NCBI GenBank assembly: GCA_018398765.1
Contig: JAHBMJ010003376.1
Location: forward strand, 1-10,300
Direction of reading: 5' to 3'
Length of the DNA stretch: 10,300 nt
Source: Chromera velia
Lineage: Eukaryota; Sar; Chromeraceae
The translations under genes were made by a program, and so were the position numbers. A model generated the notes under the pieces. That model worked only from the letters and a program-made list of their open reading frames with translations. It did no database searches and was not told the DNA's origin. Every line of letters starts with the position of its first letter. Within the stretch, counting starts at the first letter, position 1. Shown here in pieces: positions 1 to 7,627 of this stretch.

Positions 1-124
1 TCTGTTGATCTGTTTCGCTGGCGTGCGTCGCTGGCTGTTTTTTCCCTCCATTATTCAGGGCTGTGTGTGTGTGCACCTTCAAGCAAAAAGACAAAACGGC
101 GACAGTGCTCAAGGGCACCACTAA

Positions 125-145
125 ATCACTTATCACTTATCACTT
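125..145. repeat. (ATCACTT)3 heptamer tandem repeat
   Basis: Three perfect consecutive copies of ATCACTT. The unit does not resemble the usual TTAGGG or TTTAGGG telomere repeats. Confidence 0.9.
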
Positions 146-778
146 AACATCCAATACCACCGCAACATCACGTCAATTCTAGCGTCAAATTAAAATTGTG
201 ATTAATCAAACTATGTTGAATCGCTTTACTGCTAAAATCACTAGGTAACTCTAGGTTTAGTTACGAAGCTATAAGAGCATCAAGCGATTGATCATTGATA
301 AAACGGCCGAACTCTAGTTGTTGAATTTAGAATTCTCTTAATATTTGTAAATCTATAATTTCTACTGAGTTTTATATCAATTGTATATGACACACAATTG
401 AATATATCATGCATACATTATTAATTGAATGCATCATACATTGTACCTAGCATTGTACACGCACTAAGTGCCGTACACTATTAAATTATTGAGTTGACCT
501 AGGAGTAAAATGGATTATTATGTATGATGATGATCAACCTAGTGATCAACATCAATCTAACTGTATATGAATGAAAACGATACGCAACGCGGCGGCGGGT
601 CATACAGATGTGCATGGAACAATTAGAACCCACCGCCAGACCTTAACCGGCTCAAAAATTTTGAGGGGAAAAGGAATAGCCCTCTGTTCTCTTTTCCCTC
701 CCGGACTCGAAGTAATGAACTTAGGAGACGTTAGTTCACCTCTCTCGACTGTCTCTAGCTGCTTGGTGCAGAAAAAAC

Positions 779-801
779 GACTCCCAGACTCACAGGGAGT
801 C
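779..801. repeat. Short hairpin GACTCCC/GGGAGTC
   Basis: A perfect 7-bp inverted repeat with a 9-base loop AGACTCACA. No coding or transposon context explains it. Confidence 0.7.
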
Positions 802-956
802 CAAAGAACGGATGTGTGAGGTGTAAACTGTTTTACGGGAGTCTTAGTAATATCAGATACAGGTGGTTAAAGTCTGACAGACATTGGTTGGTTTAGTCTA
901 GCAGTTAATATCAATCTCGAGCATTCTTAGTGATAAAGTCAAGCAGACATATCAAG

Positions 957-991
957 CATGCACTTCATTAAAATCACTTAATGAAAGCATG
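957..991. repeat. 35-bp imperfect palindrome
   Basis: CATGCACTTCATTAA (957-971) and TTAATGAAAGCATG (978-991) are complementary apart from one bulge and mismatch, leaving a short loop of about six bases. Confidence 0.75.
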
Positions 992-1335
992 TCCGACTTC
1001 ACGATGCGCGGCCTCGTGATACACCCATGCACGCTATGTGGCCCGGGGTCCCCGTCCGGCCCACATCTGCCTGACGCTTGCCAGCCATTTATTACTCAGT
1101 CTTCTTATTAGGCAGAATGCCCCTCACACTTGCCTGCTTTTCAAGCCAACGTCCACGCTTGGCTCTGAAGACTGATATATTAATCATGTATCCATCGAGC
1201 GATCAGACAATCAATTCTCATGCCTATCTATCTTCTCATCAAGCACCTATCTGGCATGCCCTCGAGCGATCAAGTCATCATCATACATTGTCTCTCACCC
1301 TATGCCTTTAATTCCTCCCTCACACTGCCCGTCTG

Positions 1336-1821
1336 TCATTTTTCTTTCCTTTTAAAATCAGCGATCGTTTCTTTTGCTCTCTCAAAATTCTTTGCTGGCT
1401 CCCACGAAGCATCCTTTACTCCAAACTCTTTCCATTTGACTAAATAATGTTGCTTCCCTGAAATTCTCTTGCTGTCAAAAATTCTATCTACCTTATACTC
1501 AGGGCCCTCGCACCTCGGAAGTCTAACTGCAGGTGGAGGGTCACCCGGCTCTCTTACATACTTCTTCAGATAGTTCACATTCACCACAGGATGAATACGA
1601 ACTCCTGCCGGAAAGATTAACTCATAGACTCCCCGTGTGATTGCCCTCTCTACCTTAAAAAGACCAAACCACACAGGCTCAAGCTTCTTCTTTACTCCCT
1701 CCAGCCTTCTTTCTTGTTCGAAAAATTCTTTATGCACCAACATCCAATCTCCTGGATCCAATTCCACTTCCCTATGATGACGATCATAGATAAGCCTGAC
1801 AGTGTCTACCTGCACATACAT
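1336..1821 (-). pseudogene. Integrase C-terminal domain plus chromodomain of a Ty3/gypsy (chromovirus) pol polyprotein, 5'-truncated
   Basis: The 161-residue open frame begins with the spacer typical of Ty3/gypsy integrases (YDRHHREVELDPGDWMLV, residues 12-29). Next comes a GPY/F-type module (residues 47-88), in which the signature reads FGLF and ends in IHPVVNVNYLKKY. Residues 108-157 form a chromodomain with YKVDRIFD, HYLVKWKEF, SWEP and a C-terminal helix. The aromatic-cage positions are Tyr109, Trp130 and Phe133. Such domains bind modified histone tails and guide integration into chromatin. The frame stops with TAA a few residues after the chromodomain, which is normal for a pol C-terminus. 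The integrase zinc finger and DDE core are missing. The similarity to family sequence fades above about 1800, so the ATG at 1821 is a break-point artefact, not a real start. Confidence 0.9.
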
Positions 1822-2119
1822 GAACGTTCTGTGTATACATAAGCCAGCTCACATACGCTCGTCACGGTGAAACGCCAGGCCCCTCTGTCCCCCCCCCCCC
1901 TTGCAGGCCCCGTTTCATGCAGACCAACGATCGATACGCACATGGAGAGAGACTTTGGTGGGGGGCTAGAAGTGATTGCGTCCGCTATTTTTTGCTCTCT
2001 CTGTGTCCATCTTCTTACTGTGTCTGTTTGTCTGTCACTCTTACTCACGCTAGGGTGGCTTCGGAGAGATCTCTCGCCTTCCAGACCCTGAGAACCTGAC
2101 TTCACAGAGGAGGGACCGC

Positions 2120-2166
2120 CCAGACGCCGCCATTAGGAGGGGTCAGCCTCCCAATACAGCGTCTGG
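2120..2166. repeat. Nested hairpin (two stacked 8-bp inverted repeats)
   Basis: The outer arms CCAGACGC (2120-2127) and GCGTCTGG (2159-2166) are perfect complements. Inside, ATTAGGAGG (2132-2140) pairs with CCTCCCAAT (2147-2155), with one A/C mismatch, around the loop GGTCAG. It lies immediately before a tRNA-like segment on the plus strand. Confidence 0.8.
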
Positions 2167-2169
2167 ACG

Positions 2170-2242
2170 CCCTTGCTGGCTTAGCTAGTACCGGCACACA
2201 ATGATTGCTGGGACCATGGGGTGCGAGTCCCATGAACGCTCT
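2170..2242 (+). mobile_element. tRNA-like segment with Pol III A and B boxes: probable SINE head or tRNA pseudogene
   Basis: The A-box-like TGGCTTAGCTAG (2177-2188) matches TRGCNNAGYNGG at all but one fixed base. The B-box-like GGTGCGAGTCC (2220-2230) differs from GGTTCGANTCC at one fixed base. The starts of the two boxes are 43 bp apart, close to the spacing in real tRNA genes. CATGGG (2215-2220) and CCCATG (2229-2234) form a T-arm-like hairpin around GTGCGAGT. The would-be acceptor arms (from 2170 and from about 2235) do not pair and no 7-base anticodon loop forms, so this is not a working tRNA. Confidence 0.5.
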
Positions 2243-3133
2243 CCTCTGAAGATCTCTCCTCACCTCCTTAGTGGTCTAGTTAGCGGTCTTTCTTTCTCGC
2301 AGTTCAGTGCATTCCTTCGCAAACTTCTTGAGGCACGCAAAGAGGCACGGTGCAGAGAAAAATACTATTAAGAAGACAAGAGAGGCAAACACTTCAGGGA
2401 GACCATAACAGACTCACTCTCTTCTGTGCAACATAACACTTAGACTGACTTTCCTCACTTCGCTGCGTTCCCTCTCTCGTTGCCTGCAAGCACAACTTTG
2501 CTGCCGCTGTGTTCTTGTCAATGGACTGCCTCCACTGGTACCGTGACCATATCGTACCCCACTGCTCAGAACGCCTCCAGCAATGCTGTCGGTGATACTT
2601 GCATTGTGGGGTGGCTTCACTGTGTGATGAATGCCGGCTGTCCGATAGCTTATCAAAACTTCGGTAAGTTTCCCGTTGTCCTCCTCTACGACTGCAAGAG
2701 TTAGGTCCTCCACAGGTGCTCCTGCATATTTGTCTCATAGGGTTCTCATGGTAGCGGTTGTGCCGGTTGAGGGCCCCACTGCTTTAAAAACCTTTGGCGC
2801 TGCATTCAGCAGTAAATCACGATTACTTGAATCTCAGGTGCCGATCTTGTTGCTGACTGTTTTTCTTTGCTCCGAGATTAATGGGCAATTCAATATGTGC
2901 ATAATTTTCTGTATGCATGTAAAAGGAGAAGAGAGTGTAGTGCGGGTGATCTGGAATGACGCCAGGGCTGGGATTGTTGACTGGCAGCGCTGAAAATTGA
3001 GGGAACAGCCAAGACAATGTTCACAAATCTATAGGCAGATCTATGTACCAGTGTACAGTACCACGTACAACCAGCCACTGCTGTGCATTGAGTGTAAGGG
3101 AGGAGTTTCATGTTCTCAGTCTTTCTGATCAAC

Positions 3134-4461
3134 TCATTCACTGTGGGGAAACGAAATGATGAACGCAACCATCTGAAGGAGCTCTCTCTTGGAGATCACC
3201 ATGATCGGAATGGTGGTCATCTTCATTCCTCCTCGCTTCAGGAAGTCAATCAGCTTTCCGTTCTGAATCATCTCATCATCGTCTGTGCTAAGCCCCTCTT
3301 GCTCTACCTATACAATCATCTTGGTAAGCAGAGCATCGGCGGACGCATTAAGCTTTCGCTTCTCACTGTCTGTATTGTCAGGGAGCCTGCTGAAAAGCTT
3401 TTTGAATCTACATACCAACCTGATGGAGGTGCTAGGTCTCAGCAGGTTAGTCAGTCTCTCGGCTGCTTCTGCTCTCTGGTCTTCCTTCGTCTTGTTCTTA
3501 GATCCAGGTGGTCTGCCTCGTCCTCTCCTTCCCTGCTTCTCTTTTTTGTCTCCTGTTCTTTGTCTCTTCAAGGGCGTCTCGTCGCCTGCCTCTTGGTCAA
3601 CCTGAATGACAACTTCTCGATCATCAGGTCGACCGAAGGATGGAGACCTGACTCTGGGCTCTAGGTCGCTGTCCCTCTGTCTCCTCAGGCTTTGGCTGTT
3701 GGTGGCTGCTACTGCTACTGCCTGTGTTCCTTCTCTCTGCTCTTCTCTGTGCTCACCCTCAGAAATCTTCCCTTCTTTCTCTTTCCTCGCCTCTTCATAG
3801 TGACCCTCGAATCTGACCGCCCTCTTCAGTGCTCTGTCGACCTTGTCCATATCATAATCGCAGGCATCCATAACTTTGCCTAGACCTGACAAAGACACCG
3901 ACAGGAAGTCTCTGGAGGATTGCAATGATCGTTCTGTCTTCTTTTTGAATCGCTCCCAATTCCCCTCATACATGTCGTATCTTGGAGAGAAAATGGGAAA
4001 CGTTCCATGTTCTCGGTCAAAAGCCCACTTGATGAAGGTGTCTACAAGGAGAGGGGCACCCGGCCTGGAATCCGCACTTCCTTAAACTCAGGGTAGTACA
4101 CTGTGGAGGGAATTGCGCTTCTCCCGTATGAGGTGGGATAAAATCGGTCACTCCAGCCTTCGTATCTGTCTGCAGGTTGGATTGACTGGATGATTCTCAC
4201 CCCCTTCCTTGTCATCTCCTCCACCGACTTCAACTGTTCCTTTGATGTGTAGGAGACTAACATGTCTCCACTCTCCTTCTTTATGCCGTTGAAGTTATAC
4301 ACAGTGAGTGCCCCTTCATCGAATGGTTCGTATGGGATCATCCTGACAGTTCTAGGAATCCTTCTGATACCCCTTCCCTCGTTTGTTCTCCTGTGATCCT
4401 TTTCATCATCCGGTACTCCTGTGAACCCCCTAATCCTTCTCTCCTGACTCTTTTCAGTCAT
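3134..4461 (-). pseudogene. Broken gag-position ORF with an AT-hook (one -1 frameshift, one internal stop)
   Basis: The ATG at 4461 is the first Met after an in-frame TGA 12 nt upstream. The first frame runs 139 codons to a TAG at 4044-4042. Around 4045-4060 the coding signal passes smoothly into the -1 frame and continues from 3973 to a TAG at 3310-3308. Beyond that the same frame stays open for 57 more codons to a TGA at 3136-3134, giving about 440 codons overall. The protein is strongly charged. Its middle has a Glu/Lys-rich stretch, a basic cluster PLKRQR and an AT-hook core GRGRPPGSKNK (3523-3491). No CCHC zinc knuckle and no clear retrotransposon-gag helical motif is visible, so 'gag' rests on position in the element. 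A broken host gene or another element's ORF cannot be excluded. Confidence 0.55.
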
Positions 4462-4630
4462 TCTATCACTTCACCCCTTTTCTTCTTTTCTTATTCCTTC
4501 AGAAACTGCAGATATCAAGACTCTGCCTATCTAAAGTGTTTGTAGTCGAAGGCTTGAAGAGCAATGCCAACTCGCCAAGTTTGAATCCAACAAGTTCTTC
4601 CACTCTCTTAAACTTTGCAGCATTCCTGCA

Positions 4631-4646
4631 CCTGGTGCGCACCGGG
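4631..4646. repeat. 16-bp near-perfect palindrome with GGTGCGCACC core, in the retroelement leader
   Basis: GGTGCGCACC (4634-4643) is a perfect 10-bp palindrome. The flanking CCT and GGG extend it to 16 bp with one mismatched pair. It is followed on the plus strand by a G run (4644-4650), which is a C run in the element orientation between the PBS and this palindrome. Confidence 0.85.
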
Positions 4647-4656
4647 GGGGTCCCAA

Positions 4657-4667
4657 CTCGAATACCA
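4657..4667 (-). other. Candidate primer binding site (initiator-tRNA-Met-like)
   Basis: The minus strand reads TGGTATTCGAG, matching 9 of 11 positions of the common plant Ty3/gypsy PBS TGGTATCAGAG, which pairs with the 3' end of initiator tRNA-Met. It sits about 195 nt before the ATG of the gag-position ORF and on the same strand, where a PBS is expected. A possible LTR end (CCCA at 4675-4672 on the minus strand) lies four bases further out. Confidence 0.45.
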
Positions 4668-4855
4668 CACGTGGGAACGCGATTAAGCTCTAAAAGACTA
4701 GATCTGGGTAGCCTTCATGATGCCAGTAAGTACTATGAAGGGGTTTTCATGGGAGAGACACGTCCTGCTTGCTTGTGCCAAATGAGGATCGAGTGGTTTC
4801 TCTCATTTGGGGCAAACAAGACGGCGGTATGTGGTGCGTGCGTCGCTGCTAAATC

Positions 4856-4897
4856 GACTCGTGCATGTAATCAGAGGACTCGTGCATGCAATCAGGT
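4856..4897. repeat. Two tandem 21-bp direct repeats
   Basis: The unit GACTCGTGCATGTAATCAGAG (4856-4876) is followed directly by a copy at 4877-4897 that differs at three positions. It lies beyond the PBS candidate, in sequence that would belong to the 5' LTR of the retroelement if the LTR survives. Confidence 0.85.
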
Positions 4898-5090
4898 CAG
4901 TCAATTTCTATCAATTATTTTTATATTGCAGCTTTCTGTGCCCCTTTTCTCTGCATGATAGAAAAGTCCGATACTACGTCAAGAGTGACTAAACACTTTT
5001 ATGCATATAACCGCCTCAATTCAATTCAATTAAAAAAAAAAAAGCCAAAAATTTTAAAAATTTTAATATCATTTTATGTTTTTCATACAT

Positions 5091-5092
5091 TA
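5091..5092. repeat. Left TA target-site duplication of the MITE
   Basis: TA directly precedes CCCTGC at the left tip and matches the TA at the right tip. The TA could instead be counted as part of the inverted repeat. Confidence 0.7.
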
Positions 5093-5695
5093 CCCTGCAA
5101 AAATGAGTGAATTTACAAATGAATTTAAGTGAATTTAGATAAATTTACGTGAATTAATTTAAGCCGTGAATTTAAATGAATTTATAGGTGAATTTAAGTT
5201 AATTTACAAGTAATTTTTGAGGCTAAATTCACTGTGAATTTAGATTTAAATTCATTTTAAAATGAATTTAGAGCTTTTTATATAGAAATTAATTAATGTA
5301 AATTCACTTAAATTCATTTTATAATGAATTTATACTCCAAATTCACTTGTAAATTCACTTAAATTCTAGCTCAAATCGTGATACCCAACAGATTGAATTG
5401 CGTGCTTCCTTCCTTGTAAGTACATACAAGGCAGAGTCTTTGAATCCTGCTGAAGAGACCTTTCGCAAAGTCGAAACAGCTGTACAGGAAGCGCAAAGAC
5501 AGACACAGTGTGCATAAAGACCTTTGAGCAGATTTATATGCAGTCACTTAGATCTAGAAACAGATCGAACCGATCTACCACACTCTCTCACTAGAAGATC
5601 ACCTAAATTCATCTAAATTCACAGCTTAAATTCATGTAATTAAATTTATCTAGATTCACTTAAATTCATTTGTAAATTCACTTATTTTTGTAGGG
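5093..5695. mobile_element. 603-bp MITE-like DNA transposon with roughly 100-bp terminal inverted repeats and TA target duplications
   Basis: The left end begins CCCTGCAAAAATGAGTGAAT. The right end, read on the minus strand, begins CCCTACAAAAATAAGTGAAT. The two ends differ at only 3 of the first 55 positions (5, 13 and 43) and stay alignable with small indels for about 100 bp (roughly 5093-5193 and 5602-5695). TA flanks both ends (5091-5092 and 5696-5697). The arms consist largely of short TGAATTTA/TAAATTCA subrepeats, which also fill 5200-5370 in both orientations and give further internal hairpins. The centre (about 5376-5600) is unique, less AT-rich and has no transposase ORF, so the copy is non-autonomous. 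TA duplication suggests mobilisation by a Tc1/mariner-type transposase. A piggyBac origin is less likely because TTAA is absent from both flanks. Confidence 0.85.
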
Positions 5696-5697
5696 TA
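5696..5697. repeat. Right TA target-site duplication of the MITE
   Basis: TA directly follows GTAGGG at the right tip. No longer duplication is obvious in the flanks: ATACAT on the left and GCAAGC on the right do not match. Confidence 0.7.
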
Positions 5698-6320
5698 GCA
5701 AGCATCTATCATTTAAATTTTCAATGCCTAAGTAATAATCTATCAGTACACATTTTCATCTACGTTTTCATTTATAGTTGCGAATCTCAATTCTCTAATC
5801 ATGCAGTGGTTGATTCTAAAACATCAATTAAAAAAATTATTATGAAATTTAAAATTTTAGCTAAAATCATATATTGAGAATGTTAGTAAGAATAGTCCTC
5901 TCATTTTCAGAAAAAGTCAACCCTACTGGCAAGGCTACTGTTAGCTACTGTTATAAATTTTGAAGCTGCTCAGAGCCTTGAGGAACAAGTCAGACTAGAC
6001 TTTACTACAAAAAAACTCTTTAAAAATATTTTACATATGACGCCTAAAATGAATTTTATATATATATGTAAATCTTATTTTCATCTATACGTTATGATGA
6101 ATGCTCAAGCTGAGATTTGATCTTGTACATGGCCTTGGTTCTTGGCCGGGAAGTTGACCCAATTCCTAGCCCAATTTATTCAACGCTGCAAACCACCACC
6201 TAGCCACCACCACGCCATAGGAGCTGTCAGGAGCACCGATCCATGCAGTCAAACCTCTGCTTTGTCGAAGTCCCTGCATGAACTGTCCTTCTCTATAGGC
6301 TTCCACGTCTGCCCTATGCA

Positions 6321-6374
6321 GGCTCCCGGGTTCGCTCCAGTCACTAATATGCCAACCGCTAGGCCAACCGAGCC
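6321..6374 (-). other. Shortened tRNA-like segment, possible SINE fragment
   Basis: On the minus strand the A-box-like TGGCCTAGCGGTTGG (6366-6352) is followed by GGAGCGAACCC (6338-6328), which differs from the T-arm sequence GGTTCGAACCC at two positions. The segment is closed by complementary GGCTC (6374-6370) and GAGCC (6325-6321). The two boxes are only 28 bp apart against about 44 in a tRNA, so the anticodon arm is shortened or lost. Confidence 0.3.
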
Positions 6375-6563
6375 AGTACTTCTGTATCAGACCTGACGGA
6401 TGACCAACTCAACAACTAAAGGGGAAGAAAGTTGAACCGTGAACAGGCATGCACGCGACATGAAGGCTATGAAGACGAGTACATCTCAGTCGACGTGCAA
6501 GCCCTTGCGCCAAGGGGCACACTGGTGAAACGAGCAGAGAGGCATACAGTCACAGCACTGTAA

Positions 6564-6579
6564 ATGCATGCATGCATGC
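6564..6579. repeat. (ATGC)4 tetranucleotide repeat
   Basis: Four uninterrupted ATGC units, self-complementary, in a gene-free stretch. Confidence 0.9.
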
Positions 6580-7023
6580 AGAGGAACAAATGCAGATACA
6601 CACACGCGTCACAGACTACGAGGGCGTCGAGACTCTCTTCGACAGCGACACCCTCCCTTTTCTCTTGAGATGCCCAGCAGGCAGGCCCCCGTTTTCCCTT
6701 CCCTTCCCCCCACCCAAATCGCTGCGTGGCTTTCTCACATTCCTCTTCCCCTCCAGATTCTCCTCCTCTCGGGGGGTCTGCATGTCTTCTCTCTCTCTAC
6801 ACACCGGCCAAGAGCTTTCAGACATTAGCCACCTCCAGAATTTGATCAACGAATGTTGACCAAGAGGCAAACAAACAGCATTACTTGAAGAACAAATCCA
6901 CACAACACACGAAGAGGGAATCGAGGTAGGTAGCGAGGCGAAGGGAACGTGTGAAGAGCAGAGAAGAAGGAAGAGGAAAAGGAACGAGGGAGAAGAAATG
7001 AAAACTCAGGGAGAAAGGGATTT

Positions 7024-7031
7024 TGACGTCA
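7024..7031. promoter_or_regulatory. TGACGTCA palindrome (CRE-type bZIP site), significance uncertain
   Basis: An exact match to the cAMP-response-element consensus at the end of the polypurine tract. No adjacent gene start is recognisable, and an 8-bp site can occur by chance. Confidence 0.2.
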
Positions 7032-7589
7032 GTGGAGGAGAGTTACTGAATGTCTTTGTCACGAAAGCTGAATGAAGCAAAAAGAAAGCGAAGACAACCA
7101 ATTCGTCCAATCCCTCCCTTTCTGTCCATACACGTGCAGACAACAAAGAAAAAAAGGGATTGTTTAACCCCCAAACTGAATGCAGGAAAACCGTTTGTTT
7201 TCCCATCCCCGTTCCAACGCCCTTTGCTGAGAAAACCAGATCGTCATCCTTCATTCGTTCTTCGATTCCTTGAAGGAAGGCCACAAAAAACAACCAAAAT
7301 TAGTCATTGCGGAGGCGAAGATGCAAGGCGACGACAGCAACAGCAGCAAAGTCATGCTCGCATGCACAAAATAAAAGAGAGAAAGAGACAGCCGCTTATT
7401 TAACAGATTGACTTCCCGGGCCACATCCCTATATTTCTCCCGAATTCCCTTCGCTGGCGCTGCCTCGTGCCCCCCCCCCATAACATGAAGCGCAACCCTT
7501 CGAGGGAGGGGACCAGACCCCGCATCGGCCTTCACTGTCTTTTCTGTCTGCTCCCCTCCCTCTTGTCTACGTTCGCTCACTCATGTACT

Positions 7590-7614
7590 CATTCATTCAT
7601 TCATTCATTCATTC
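7590..7614. repeat. (CATT)6 tetranucleotide microsatellite
   Basis: Six CATT units plus one base, uninterrupted, in the presumed 3' untranslated or flanking region of the right-edge gene. On the gene strand it reads as GAAT repeats. Confidence 0.95.
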
Positions 7615-7615
7615 G

Positions 7616-7621
7616 TTTATT
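7616..7621 (-). terminator. Candidate polyadenylation signal AATAAA after the stop codon
   Basis: AATAAA lies on the minus strand six bases after the TGA stop at 7630-7628. It is close to the stop and may be chance, but it is the first exact signal in the expected 3' flank and is followed by a tetranucleotide repeat rather than coding sequence. Confidence 0.35.
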
Positions 7622-7627
7622 TCCTCA

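Larger units (their letters stand above)
1..1335. other. Region without a recognisable gene; possible 3' flank or LTR of the retroelement in its right part
   Basis: The open frames at 571-819 and 1078-1447 have no motif or conserved character. About 180-560 is AT-rich with short imperfect repeats such as AATTGAAT..ATCAT at 396-420 and 423-443. The part next to 1336 should hold the retroelement's 3' LTR, but I cannot delimit one. Confidence 0.6.
1822..3133. other. Degenerate interior of the retroelement; no intact gene
   Basis: This stretch lies where most of pol should be. On the minus strand I find no RT YxDD-type motif, aspartic protease motif or integrase core. One minus-strand frame from about 2800 to 2414 is mostly open but has stops and no motif I recognise. 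1889-1900 is a run of 12 C followed by TTGCAG. 2120-2234 is structured (listed separately). The remainder shows no feature. Confidence 0.6.
1336..4672 (-). mobile_element. Decayed, internally deleted Ty3/gypsy-type (chromovirus-like) LTR retrotransposon
   Basis: Features on the minus strand fall in the order expected for a Ty3/gypsy element: a primer-binding-site candidate (4667-4657), a leader of about 195 nt, a broken gag-position ORF (4461-3134), then an integrase C-terminus with chromodomain (1821-1336). Protease, reverse transcriptase, RNase H and the integrase zinc-finger and DDE core are not recognisable between 3133 and 1822, so most of pol has been deleted or replaced. I compared sequence beyond the PBS (from 4672) with sequence beyond the chromodomain (below 1336) by eye and found no matching LTR pair, so the outer limits are unknown. 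The integrase-chromodomain identity is firm. That the upstream ORF belongs to the same element is inferred from strand, order and the PBS. Confidence 0.65.
4462..5090. other. Gene-free stretch: retroelement leader, possible LTR remnant and AT-rich flank
   Basis: It holds the leader and PBS candidate (4462-4672), a possible 5' LTR remnant beyond it with the 21-bp repeats, and then AT-rich DNA with a run of 12 A at 5032-5043 up to the MITE. The open frames at 4536-4958 and 4807-5110 have no recognisable character. Confidence 0.55.
5698..7627. other. Gene-free stretch between the MITE and the right-edge gene
   Basis: 5698-6130 is AT-rich and featureless apart from a TATATATATATG run near 6058. 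6142-6630 has mixed composition with the tRNA-like fragment and an ATGC tetranucleotide run at 6564-6579. About 6905-7020 is strongly purine-rich. Open frames here, for example 7050-7403 on the plus strand (Arg/Lys/Gln-rich), lack motifs and look like chance. Confidence 0.6.

Noticed and set aside
125-145. Telomere-like repeat
   Set aside because: The unit ATCACTT occurs only three times and does not match known TTAGGG or TTTAGGG classes.
571-819. Plus-strand 82-codon open frame
   Set aside because: No motif or homology is apparent, and the length is within chance expectation.
1889-1906. C12 followed by TTGCAG, resembling a plus-strand splice acceptor
   Set aside because: The following sequence has no believable exon, and poly-C tracts are frequent across the window.
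1806-2105. Minus-strand open frame joining the chromodomain ORF
   Set aside because: It lacks the integrase core motifs and is dominated by poly-C and CT-rich simple sequence; it lies beyond the point where integrase similarity ends.
2414-2713. Minus-strand open frame considered as an RT or integrase remnant
   Set aside because: No RT, RNase H, protease or integrase motif is visible. The upstream frame has stops and the 3' part is low complexity.
5081-5705. 8-bp (hAT-type) or TTAA (piggyBac-type) target duplication for the MITE
   Set aside because: The flanks TCATACAT and GCAAGCAT match at only five of eight positions, and TTAA is absent at both ends; TA is the simplest fit.
7050-7403. Plus-strand 117-codon open frame with KKKR and QQQQQ stretches
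   Set aside because: The codons come from purine-rich and CAG-type simple sequence, with no motif, no splice context and no recognised domain.
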